From contig PBSR01000206.1 of assembly GCA_002726335.1 (NCBI GenBank), forward strand, positions 1 to 22,577: a DNA stretch of 22,577 bases, read 5' to 3'. A model generated the notes under the pieces. It saw only the letters and a program-made list of their open reading frames with translations, was not told the DNA's origin and did not search any database. The translations under genes and the position numbers were made by a program. The DNA comes from Gemmatimonadaceae bacterium (GTDB lineage: Bacteria > Latescibacterota > UBA2968 > UBA8231). Below are positions 15,561 through 22,577 of the stretch, in pieces. Each line of letters opens with the position of its first letter. Within the stretch, counting starts at the first letter, position 1.

Positions 15561-18182
15561 GTGAGCAGGACATTCAGGAGGCTCATCATCCCCGCCTTCA
15601 CAGCATTCGGGGTGGTCACCGTTCACGGTCAAGACGTCGGGCACCGCATCGCCTCGACGCAGGTCGTCATCGACCAGGCGAATCACTGGAACAACTGGGC
15701 GTTCCCAGCCGGCACTCTCGAGTTCTCCGCCTCCGGTGCTGTTGCGCCAGGGCGTCTCAACAACAATATCAACGCCTCCCTCGACATCCTGGACTACTTC
15801 CGGTTGCATCCGCCTCCGGACAGCGACAAGGAGCCTGAGGAATTCACGATCCTCGACGCGATCAAAGCAGGGTCGAATACTGCACAGGTAGCCAACATTC
15901 TCGACGGCGATCCCGAGACCTACTGGGAGCCGGAGCCCCTGACACAGGACCTGCCGGTAACCGATCAGTGGTGGTTCAGCGTCGATCTGGGCCGCTACAT
16001 GATCGCCGACCAGATCGTGCTCAAGTTCGCCGAGGGTGCCGATCCCTTCCTGCTCTTCGACGTGCTCGTTTCGAATGGCCTCAAGCCGCAAGGCATCACG
16101 AATGCCACGGACCCCACCTACGTGCCGGTCCTGCGTCGCTTCACGCCCAACAAGAACCAGCGGGAATTCGTCATCGAGCTGCCCAGCGAAGACGAGGCCC
16201 CCGGACGAGGGCTGCGCTTCGTTCAGGTCATCGCCACCGGTACGGACAGCAGCCGCGCCGAACATGTGAGCCAGGTCGAATACGACCGACTCCTCATCGA
16301 AGAGCCCGATCTGGCCGGGATGGTCGAGTACTACAAGAAGCAGGCAGACGGACGGCAGATTCTGGTAGGTCAGGTGGTCTACGATCAACTCGATGAGAGC
16401 AGTCGCGGACAGGTCCTCTACTTTCGCCGCGAGAGGCCCCGCGTTGCCGAGCTAGAGGTGTGGACGTTGGGTGACGAGATCCTGATGGGCACCGCCGAAC
16501 GGGGTGGCACCATCGACGACTCGGACGGCAACATCGTCAAGAGCGCGCTGGCAAATGGCGATGTGGTGGCCTTGGCTCCAGTCCTCGAGAATGCGGCGGT
16601 GCCCCCGTTCTCGGCGGAGGGATTCATGGCCTTTGATCTGGGCGCGTTCTTCTGGGTCGACCGCCAATGGACTCTGTATGCCAGAACCGGGAACTTCAAC
16701 AGGTTCGACAACTACCGCCTCGAGTTCTCCGACGGCGAGTTGGCTGCCGATGGGAGCATCAGATGGGAGGCGGCCGTCACCCGGGGGCTGAATCCGGAGT
16801 TCCAGTTCCAACCGGGTCACGATTACAACGAGTTCGAGGCAATCAAAGCCCGACACTTCCGCTTCATCTTCGAGCGCCTCACATTCAACAGTGGTGGCGC
16901 GCCACCGGTCAATATCGCCGAGATGCAGCTGTTCGGCCGAGGCCATCTTCCGGAGGTGAGCCTCGAATCGGATCTGATTCGGCTGGGCAGCAGCCGAAAT
17001 CTGCTGTCCATCGAGTGGGACGCCGACACGCCGCCGGGTACCGAGGTCGTGCTGCAGACGCGAACGGGCAATGAGCTGGACATCATTCGCCGCTACTATA
17101 AGCAGCTGAATCCGGCGCTGCCGCGTACGGAGGTGACCGAGACGGCGTACGAGGCGCTGCGCGAATCGTGGAAGGCGGGAATCGACGAGGAAGAGCGTCT
17201 CGGCAGCGACTGGAGCGCTTGGAGCGAGCCGTATCGTCTGTCCGCTGGCAGCGCGATCACGTCTCCGTCACCGCGTCAGTTCGTCAAGATCCAGGCGACC
17301 CTGTTGTCTGATGATCCTGAGAAGCACGCAACGCTGAATTCGGTGCGGCTCAACTTCATCAGCCCCGTGGCCGAGCGTCTGTTGGGAGAGGTCGCACCCT
17401 TCGCGGTCGACTCCCTGGGCGTTCCACGAACCCTGTCTCTCTACGTTCGTCCCGAGTTCCAGAGGTCAGATCCCGGGTTCGACGAACTGCTGCTGACCGG
17501 GCCTTCCGACATGAGATTCGACTTCGTTCAGCTGTACCAGGGATCCACCGGTGACTTCGAGGAGGCCGAACCCGACCTGGTGGCGCTACGAGCTGATGGT
17601 GTGGAGGTGATCGCCACGGCTGCCGACAGTCTGCGGCTGTCCTTCGACGCCATCGTGCCGGGTACCGGCGTCGAGGTGCTGCGCCTCGACTTCAACACCA
17701 CACTGTTTACCGGAGGGGCCTTGCTGAGTGCCTCGCTGCAGAATCAGTCCTCCGGCGGGGGCTGGCAGCGCGTGGATGCCGGGGACGCCCTGGAGGCCAT
17801 CGAAAGCAACACGACGACGCTGGTCGGGCAGGAGGAGCGACGGATCCTGTTCACCGATGTGACGGTGCCGCAGCCGGTGGTGACACCAAACGGGGACGGC
17901 ATCAACGACGAGGCTCTGGTCGGCTTTACCGTCCTGCGAGTCATCGACGACAGCCCCGTGGAAATGCGGCTGTACGACGTCACGGGTCGCCCGGTGCGGC
18001 GCATCCTGGAGCAGCGAAGTCGCGGCTCCGGCCGCTACGAGATGGGCTGGGACGGGCGCAACGACGGCGGGGACCTCGTGCCTCCCGGCATCTACGTGGC
18101 ACGGATTCGCCTGCGCACCGACACCGACGGCACGAGTCTGCGGAGCAGCGAGATCCTGCGCACACTCTCGGTAGCCTTCTGA
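15561..18182 (+). CDS. Secreted double-discoidin-like protein with FlgD-Ig/CHU_C-type C-terminus, tandem copy 1 (873 aa)
   Basis: GTG 15561 is chosen over an in-frame TTG at 15543. It gives the signal peptide SRTFRRLIIPAFTAFGVVTV, has GAGGGA 10 bases upstream, and matches the start of copy 2. Layout: signal peptide about 1-24; first discoidin-like module about 95-240 (NILDGDPETYWEP, WWFSVDLGRYMIADQIVLKF); second module about 315-460 (MAFDLGAFFWVDRQW, closing NIAEMQLFGRG); beta-rich middle about 465-765; FlgD-Ig/CHU_C-like domain about 770-873 (VVTPNGDGINDEALVGF, LYDVTGRPVRRIL, VPPGIYVARI). It ends SVAF. DGD and NGDGIND loops suggest calcium sites. No catalytic motif or membrane anchor is seen. 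The stop TGA is followed directly by the GTG of copy 2, so translation is probably coupled. Probable role is extracellular ligand binding; the target is unknown. Confidence 0.82.
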   Translation: MSRTFRRLIIPAFTAFGVVTVHGQDVGHRIASTQVVIDQANHWNNWAFPAGTLEFSASGAVAPGRLNNNINASLDILDYFRLHPPPDSDKEPEEFTILDAIKAGSNTAQVANILDGDPETYWEPEPLTQDLPVTDQWWFSVDLGRYMIADQIVLKFAEGADPFLLFDVLVSNGLKPQGITNATDPTYVPVLRRFTPNKNQREFVIELPSEDEAPGRGLRFVQVIATGTDSSRAEHVSQVEYDRLLIEEPDLAGMVEYYKKQADGRQILVGQVVYDQLDESSRGQVLYFRRERPRVAELEVWTLGDEILMGTAERGGTIDDSDGNIVKSALANGDVVALAPVLENAAVPPFSAEGFMAFDLGAFFWVDRQWTLYARTGNFNRFDNYRLEFSDGELAADGSIRWEAAVTRGLNPEFQFQPGHDYNEFEAIKARHFRFIFERLTFNSGGAPPVNIAEMQLFGRGHLPEVSLESDLIRLGSSRNLLSIEWDADTPPGTEVVLQTRTGNELDIIRRYYKQLNPALPRTEVTETAYEALRESWKAGIDEEERLGSDWSAWSEPYRLSAGSAITSPSPRQFVKIQATLLSDDPEKHATLNSVRLNFISPVAERLLGEVAPFAVDSLGVPRTLSLYVRPEFQRSDPGFDELLLTGPSDMRFDFVQLYQGSTGDFEEAEPDLVALRADGVEVIATAADSLRLSFDAIVPGTGVEVLRLDFNTTLFTGGALLSASLQNQSSGGGWQRVDAGDALEAIESNTTTLVGQEERRILFTDVTVPQPVVTPNGDGINDEALVGFTVLRVIDDSPVEMRLYDVTGRPVRRILEQRSRGSGRYEMGWDGRNDGGDLVPPGIYVARIRLRTDTDGTSLRSSEILRTLSVAF
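16951..17260 (+). repeat. Near-identical DNA block, copy 1 of a direct repeat (partner 19573-19882)
   Basis: This block and 19573-19882 align without gaps at a fixed offset of 2622 bases. They include a 62-base run with no difference (17001-17062 against 19623-19684) and another of about 50 bases around 17126-17175. Identity extends to third codon positions, so it reflects recent duplication or gene conversion rather than protein-level selection alone. Confidence 0.85.
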
Positions 18183-20804
18183 GTGAAAAGACCTATCCAC
18201 CGGACTGTTCTGACGCTGCTGGTTCTGGGCCTGTCCCCCGTCTTCGGCCAGGGCGCCGGGCATCGTATCACTACGACTCAGGTCGTCGTCGACCAGGCGG
18301 GCCACTGGCAGAACTGGGACTTTCCTGCGGGAATGCTCGAGATTTCACCTTTTGGTGACGTCGAGCCGATTCGCCTCGACAACAACATCAACGCCGCCCT
18401 CGACATCGTCGACTTTCTGCACTTGCACCCGCCGGAGGACAGCGACAAGGCGCCCGAGGAGTTCACGATCCTCGACGCGGTCAAGGCGGGATCGAACGCC
18501 TCGCAGGTGCCGAATATCCTCGATGGCGACCCCGAGACGTACTGGGAGCCGGAGGCCCTGACCCAGGACCTGCCGGTGAGCGATCAGTGGTGGTTCACCG
18601 TCGACCTGGGCCGCTACATGATCGCTGATCGGATCGTGCTGAAGTTCGCTGAGGATGCCGACCCCTTCCTGCTGTTCAACGTGCTCGTCTCTGACGGTCG
18701 CAAGCCGGCAGGGATTCCGAATGCGATAGATCCAGCCTTCGAACCGGTCCTGCGTCTCTTTACCCCCAACAAGAGTCAACGGGAGTTCGAGATCGAGCTG
18801 CCCAGCGAAGACGAGGCGCCCGGTCGGGGTATCCGCTTCGTCCAGGTCATCGCCACCGGCACGGACAGCAGCCGGGCGGAAGAGGTACTTCAGATCGAAT
18901 ACGAGCGCCTGCAGGCGGAGGAACCCGACCGCGTTGGTACCACGGAATACTACCGACGGCAAGCTGACGGCCGCGAGATCCTCGTGGGTCGGGAGATCTA
19001 CGACCAGTTGGACGAGGGCAGTAGAGGACAGGTCCTCTACTTCCGTCGCGAGGTGCCCCGTGTGGCTGAGCTCGAAGTCTGGTCCCTGGGTGATGAGCTT
19101 CTCATGGGTACCGAAGCCCGAGGGGGGAGTATCGATGAGTCAGACGGAAACATCGTCACCGGCGTTCTGGCCGATGGAGATGGCGTGGCGTCGGCAACAG
19201 CGACCGAAACCGCTCCGGTGAACAAGTTCGACCCCGAAGGTTTCGTCCGCTTTGATCTCGGTGTGTTCTTCTGGATCGACAGGTTCTGGATCCTGTATCC
19301 TTCCACGGCCAGTTCACTGAACAAGTGGGACAACTACCGACTCGAGCATTCCGACGGCTCCCTGGCGGCCGATGGCAATCTCAAGTGGGTGACGGCCGTC
19401 ACGCGGACACAGAATCCCGAGTTTCGGGCCGGCCATGAATACAACGAGTTCGAGCCGGTGAAGGCCCGATTCTTCCGGTTTCTCTTCGAACGCATCGTCA
19501 GCCAGGGGCTGAGAAGTGGTGGATCTCCCGTCACCATGGCCGAGATGCAGCTGTTCGGTCGCGGTCGCCTTCCGGAGGTGAGCCTCGAGTCGGACCTGAT
19601 TCGCCTGGGCAGCAGCCGAAACCTGCTGTCCATCGAGTGGGACGCCGACACGCCGCCGGGTACCGAGGTCGTGCTGCAGACGCGCACGGGTAACGAGCTT
19701 GACGTGATTCGTCGGTACTACAAGCAGCTGAATCCGGCCCTGCCGCGCACGGAGGTGACCGAGACGGCGTACGAGGCGCTGCGCGAATCGTGGAAGGCAG
19801 GGATCGAGGAGGAGGAGCGTCTCGGCAGCGACTGGAGCGCCTGGAGCGAGCCGTATCGCCTCGCCGCCGGGAGCACGATCACGTCTCCGTCTCCGCGTCA
19901 GTTCGTCAAGATCCGCGCAACGCTGCTGTCCGATGATCCTGAGAAGTATGCGACCCTGAACTCGGTACGACTCAACTTCATCAGCCCTGTCGCTCAGCGT
20001 CTGCTGGGGGAGATCGTTCCCTTCACCGTCGACTCCCTCGGAGTGCCAAGAACGCTGTCTCTCTACGTGCGTCCCGAGTTTCAGACGTCGGACCCAGGCT
20101 TCGACGAACTGCTGCTGGCCGGCCCCTCGGACATGGCCTTCGATTTCGTTCAGCTATATGCAGGTGGTGCTGCCGATTTCGACGAACAAGAGTTGGATCT
20201 CGAGGCCCTGCGCGTCGATGATGTCGAGGTGATCTCCACGGCAGATGACAGTCTGCGCCTGTCCTTCGCTGCGATCACGCCTGACTCCGGCATCGAGGTA
20301 GTGCGCCTCGACTTTTCAACCGCCCTGTTCGCCGGAGGTTCTCTACTGAGTGCCTCCCTGCAGAATCGGTCCTCCGGTGGAGGCTGGCAGCGGGTGGATG
20401 CGGGGGATGCCCTGGAATCGATCGAGAGCAATACGACGACGCTGGTGGGGCAGGAGGAACGACGGATCCTGTTCACGGATGTGACGGTGCCGCAGCCGGT
20501 TGTCACACCGAATGGCGACGGCATCAACGACGAGGCCCTGGTCGGTTTCACCGTGCTGCGCCTTGCCGATGACAGTCCGGTGGAGATGCAGCTGTTCGAT
20601 GTCACCGGTCGCCTGGTGCGCCGCATTCTGGAGCAGCGCAGTCGCGGTTCTGGACGGTACGAACTTGGCTGGGACGGGCGCGATGACGGAGGTGATCTCG
20701 TGCCTCCTGGCGTCTACGTGGCGCGGATTCGCCTGCGCACTGACACCGATGGCGCGAGTCTGCGGAACCGCGAGATCCTGCGGATACTCGCGGTGGCCTA
20801 CTGA
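18183..20804 (+). CDS. Secreted double-discoidin-like protein with FlgD-Ig/CHU_C-type C-terminus, tandem copy 2 (873 aa)
   Basis: Starts with GTG immediately after the stop of copy 1 (TGA-GTG, no gap). Signal peptide at about 1-23 (KRPIHRTVLTLLVLGLSPVFG). Same architecture as copy 1: first discoidin-like module about 95-240 (NILDGDPETYWEPEALTQDL at 111-130); second about 315-460 (FVRFDLGVFFWIDRFW at 354-369, MAEMQLFGRG at 452-461); middle domain 465-765; FlgD-Ig/CHU_C-like domain 772-873 (TPNGDGINDEALVGF, LFDVTGRLVRRIL). It ends AVAY. It has the same total length as copy 1 despite small compensating gaps at the N-terminus and around 335-445. From about residue 462 the two copies align without gaps and are almost identical, while the second discoidin-like module differs most. 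Different ligand specificities on a shared scaffold are a reasonable inference. The LacI-type gene follows after 28 bases. Confidence 0.82.
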   Translation: MKRPIHRTVLTLLVLGLSPVFGQGAGHRITTTQVVVDQAGHWQNWDFPAGMLEISPFGDVEPIRLDNNINAALDIVDFLHLHPPEDSDKAPEEFTILDAVKAGSNASQVPNILDGDPETYWEPEALTQDLPVSDQWWFTVDLGRYMIADRIVLKFAEDADPFLLFNVLVSDGRKPAGIPNAIDPAFEPVLRLFTPNKSQREFEIELPSEDEAPGRGIRFVQVIATGTDSSRAEEVLQIEYERLQAEEPDRVGTTEYYRRQADGREILVGREIYDQLDEGSRGQVLYFRREVPRVAELEVWSLGDELLMGTEARGGSIDESDGNIVTGVLADGDGVASATATETAPVNKFDPEGFVRFDLGVFFWIDRFWILYPSTASSLNKWDNYRLEHSDGSLAADGNLKWVTAVTRTQNPEFRAGHEYNEFEPVKARFFRFLFERIVSQGLRSGGSPVTMAEMQLFGRGRLPEVSLESDLIRLGSSRNLLSIEWDADTPPGTEVVLQTRTGNELDVIRRYYKQLNPALPRTEVTETAYEALRESWKAGIEEEERLGSDWSAWSEPYRLAAGSTITSPSPRQFVKIRATLLSDDPEKYATLNSVRLNFISPVAQRLLGEIVPFTVDSLGVPRTLSLYVRPEFQTSDPGFDELLLAGPSDMAFDFVQLYAGGAADFDEQELDLEALRVDDVEVISTADDSLRLSFAAITPDSGIEVVRLDFSTALFAGGSLLSASLQNRSSGGGWQRVDAGDALESIESNTTTLVGQEERRILFTDVTVPQPVVTPNGDGINDEALVGFTVLRLADDSPVEMQLFDVTGRLVRRILEQRSRGSGRYELGWDGRDDGGDLVPPGVYVARIRLRTDTDGASLRNREILRILAVAY
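19573..19882 (+). repeat. Near-identical DNA block, copy 2 of a direct repeat (partner 16951-17260)
   Basis: Second copy of the block at 16951-17260. It encodes the start of the shared beta-rich middle domain (LPEVSLESDLIRLGSSRNLL and onward). Such direct repeats 2622 bases apart could recombine, deleting or adding one complete gene copy in frame. Confidence 0.85.
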
Positions 20805-20817
20805 TTTCTGCACGAGT

Positions 20818-20824
20818 GAAGAGG
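20818..20824 (+). promoter_or_regulatory. Ribosome binding site supporting a TTG start for the LacI-type gene
   Basis: GAAGAGG lies 8 bases before TTG 20833, in the short gap after the previous stop. No ATG or GTG is placed to give the conserved N-terminus of the helix-turn-helix, so TTG is the best start. Confidence 0.7.
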
Positions 20825-20832
20825 ATCATCGC

Positions 20833-21885
20833 TTGAAACCCGTTAAGATTGTCGACCTTGCCGCTCGCCTCAAGATGGACAAGGCCACGGTCTCAAGGGC
20901 ACTGAACAACCGTCCGGGCGTGGCACCGAAGACGCGGGACAAGATTGTCCGGATGGCACGGGAGATGGGGTACACCCCCAACATCCATGGTCAGCAGCTG
21001 CGAGGTTGGAAGAGCACGACCCTGGCTCTCGTCATGGGAGCCAATGTCAATTCATTCCCGCCAAGCTTCTATGTCGGTCCCTATGCGATGGAGATCTACC
21101 GGGCGGCAGCAGAGCGTGGCCACGATCTGCTGATTCTCAACTGTCAGGGTCACCCCGAGCGTAGTATCGCCGACGCTCTCGTGCGGCGGGGCGGCGTGGG
21201 GTGTGTGTTGCTCGGATGGCAACCCGATGACGTGCTCGAGTCGATGAGCCTGAGTCGCATGCCCTGCGTTCAGCTGGACAACTATGACGAGCGCTTTGCC
21301 ACAGTGGACTTCGTCGTCTCCGACAACGAGCAGGGCAGCCACGAGATTACCCGCCATCTCATCGGCCTGGGTCATCGCCGCCTCTGTTTCGTTGGCGACT
21401 ACCGACCCTTCCTCGGTGATAGCGGCGTGACCCGGATGGAGCGACTGAGCCCCTTCAGCGAGCGCTACGCTGGTTTTCTGCAGGCACTGAATGGGGCGGG
21501 ATTGTCGGAAGTGACTGCCGGCGCAAAGGTGGGGGAGACCAAGACGTACGTCCGCCGACTGCTCAAGTCGCCCAACCCGCCCACGGCGATCGTCGCCGCC
21601 ACCGATACGCGCGCAGCAGATGTGGCGGAGGCGGCCCAGGAGATGGGGCTTGAGATCCCACGGGATCTGTCCCTCACGGGCTTCGATGACGTAGCGCCGA
21701 CCCTGTTCAACGGTCTGAATCTGACAACTGTTCGCATCGATCAGTCGGTCCTGGCCGACACCGCCATCGACATCCTGCTGGCCCACGATCCTTTGTCCTC
21801 AGGCCGGATCGAGCGTCGCATACCGACGCAGGTGATCGTGCGTGGTTCAACAGGGCCGCCCGGGACCACCAAGTCCGGAGCGTAG
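20833..21885 (+). CDS. LacI-family transcriptional regulator
   Basis: 350 aa, typical for LacI/GalR proteins. The N-terminal helix-turn-helix covers about residues 4-50 (VKIVDLAARLKMDKATVSRAL, then NRPGVAPKTRDKI and MGYTPN). The hinge (51-60) carries Leu56, the residue that intercalates at a central CG step in family operators. The rest is a periplasmic-binding-like sugar-sensing domain: LALVMGANVNSF at about 64-75, VDFVVSDNEQGSHEITRHLI at 158-177, TAIVAATDTRAADV at 251-264 and LSLTGFDDVAPT at 279-290. The frame is open back to 20500 inside the previous gene, but TTG 20833 with its ribosome binding site gives the canonical start. It is 28 bases after tandem copy 2, so it is likely last in that operon. 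A candidate target is the CG-centred site at 12404-12413. The effector is probably a sugar or nucleoside, not determined. Confidence 0.95.
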   Translation: MKPVKIVDLAARLKMDKATVSRALNNRPGVAPKTRDKIVRMAREMGYTPNIHGQQLRGWKSTTLALVMGANVNSFPPSFYVGPYAMEIYRAAAERGHDLLILNCQGHPERSIADALVRRGGVGCVLLGWQPDDVLESMSLSRMPCVQLDNYDERFATVDFVVSDNEQGSHEITRHLIGLGHRRLCFVGDYRPFLGDSGVTRMERLSPFSERYAGFLQALNGAGLSEVTAGAKVGETKTYVRRLLKSPNPPTAIVAATDTRAADVAEAAQEMGLEIPRDLSLTGFDDVAPTLFNGLNLTTVRIDQSVLADTAIDILLAHDPLSSGRIERRIPTQVIVRGSTGPPGTTKSGA

Positions 21886-21894
21886 TGGGGAGAG

Positions 21895-22577
21895 TCAGTG
21901 GACGACGCTGGCGGTCCGTGTCGGGGATTCGCGCCAGGATTTCTTGCCCACCTTCCGTTCGAACCGGTAGCCGATGTCCACCACCTCCGCCGGCACGTCG
22001 CGGAAGTCGAAGCGCAGGGCAGCGTCGTGGACGACGACCTCGACGGCCCCGACGTCCTCATGGAGCACGGGAAACACGACATACCCCTCGTTTTCCTGTC
22101 CAGAGAACACAGCGTCATCGGTGTACATCGTACCATTCAGAACATCCATGCGTTCCTGAAAGTCGGAGTATTCGTTGCCCCTGTATCCGGTGGCGTAGGA
22201 ACGGAAATAGGTCTCCAGCTGCTGACGGTTGAGAGTCCAGTAATGCCGACCATTGGCGGCGATCAACTCAACCTGGGCCGGATCGATGACCACCTTGGGA
22301 AATTCGTAGTTCTTGACGCTCAGCAGGAACACGGTGAACCGTGAGCGCGCCAGACCGTCTTCGAAGACGACGTCTTCGTAGGTGTACGGGCTGACGCCAC
22401 CGACAGCCTGAGTCCTGCGGTCGAGTTCGCCGTCCGTCATCGGGCGCAGTGTCACCTCCAGACGGCCCTGCCCGAAGGTGAGACTGCCATCGTCGGCGAT
22501 GGTCATCCCCTCTCCCTGGGCCTCGCTCGGTCCCAGCGGGCCGGCAACATAGTGATAGGAGCAGCCCCACAGAGAGA
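21895..22577 (-). CDS. Putative lipoprotein of unknown function (partial, N-terminus cut by window edge)
   Basis: The minus-strand frame ends with TGA at 21895-21897 and stays open to the right edge of the window. An internal ATG at 22506 would give 203 residues, but the frame continues upstream through SLWGCSYHYVAGPLGPSEAQ. LWGC resembles a lipobox with the lipid-modified Cys at 22561-22563, so the real start should lie just outside the window, inside the missing signal peptide. The mature protein would be about 222 residues. It is beta-rich in appearance (RFTVFLLSVKNYEFPKVVID, DVGAVEVVVHD, LRFDFRDVP) with no enzyme motif recognised. It has only 9 bases between its stop and the stop of the LacI-type gene, which converges on it. 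The family is not recognised; a cell-surface or periplasmic anchored domain is the most that can be said. Confidence 0.7.
   Translation of the reverse strand, partial: SLWGCSYHYVAGPLGPSEAQGEGMTIADDGSLTFGQGRLEVTLRPMTDGELDRRTQAVGGVSPYTYEDVVFEDGLARSRFTVFLLSVKNYEFPKVVIDPAQVELIAANGRHYWTLNRQQLETYFRSYATGYRGNEYSDFQERMDVLNGTMYTDDAVFSGQENEGYVVFPVLHEDVGAVEVVVHDAALRFDFRDVPAEVVDIGYRFERKVGKKSWRESPTRTASVVH

Noticed and set aside
15540..16388. Minus-strand frame of 282 codons opposite tandem copy 1, with similar frames opposite copy 2 at 18345-18962
   Set aside because: Their mutual similarity only mirrors the duplication of the plus-strand genes; no independent support.
20500..20832. Upstream extension of the LacI-type gene to 461 codons
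   Set aside because: The added part overlaps copy 2 in another frame and is Arg-, Ser- and Trp-rich noise. The helix-turn-helix begins right after TTG 20833, which has its own ribosome binding site.
1..22577. CRISPR arrays, tRNA/rRNA genes, insertion sequences, phage attachment sites
   Set aside because: No regularly spaced short repeats, no recognisable structural RNA sequence, no transposase or integrase, and no terminal inverted repeats were seen. The only long repeat is the tandem gene pair.

Overview
This is a GC-rich (roughly 60-65% by eye), gene-dense bacterial window with almost no free intergenic space. The gene mix suggests a Gram-negative-type, environmental, mostly uncultivated lineage of the FCB or PVC neighbourhood, with Latescibacterota or Poribacteria as the best guess. 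That mix is an Opp/Dpp permease, an SGLT-like Na+/solute symporter, a DUF6785-type membrane protein, secreted discoidin-like proteins with FlgD-Ig/CHU_C-type C-termini, and a LacI regulator. The assignment rests on gene content only and is low confidence.

Left part (1-4324, + strand): the last codons of an unidentified gene, then a tightly overlapping oppB-oppC-oppD-oppF-like ABC importer operon. It has two permeases and two ATPases. The solute-binding protein is presumably just outside the window.

Middle (4351-12308, - strand): a two-gene operon read away from a divergent control region. It encodes an SGLT/SLC5-like sodium:solute symporter, then, overlapping by one base, a 2126-residue protein that fuses a secreted M28-peptidase-like domain, an FtsX/MacB-type permease and a DUF6785/DUF6784-type polytopic membrane module. 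The peptidase-like domain appears to have lost its metal-binding residues.

Divergent control region (12309-12530): contains a TTGACA box overlapped by a CG-centred LacI/PurR-like half-palindrome, plus small hairpins in both leaders.

Right part (12531-21885, + strand): a secreted CBM9/DOMON-like protein, followed by a strong hairpin, then a four-gene set. That set is three related secreted proteins (641, 873 and 873 residues), built from discoidin-like modules, a shared beta-rich middle and a FlgD-Ig/CHU_C-like C-terminus, and a LacI-family regulator with a TTG start. The two 873-residue genes are tandem duplicates joined stop-to-start. On the opposite strand at the right edge is the end of a lipoprotein gene cut by the window.

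Working model (inference): genes 10731-21885 form one carbohydrate-responsive locus. The secreted CBM9-like and discoidin-like proteins would bind glycans or surfaces outside the cytoplasm, the SGLT-like symporter would import a sugar or polyol, and the LacI protein would repress from the divergent region. The FtsX-DUF6785 fusion is the least understood part. Whether the Opp operon, which converges on this locus, belongs to it is unknown.
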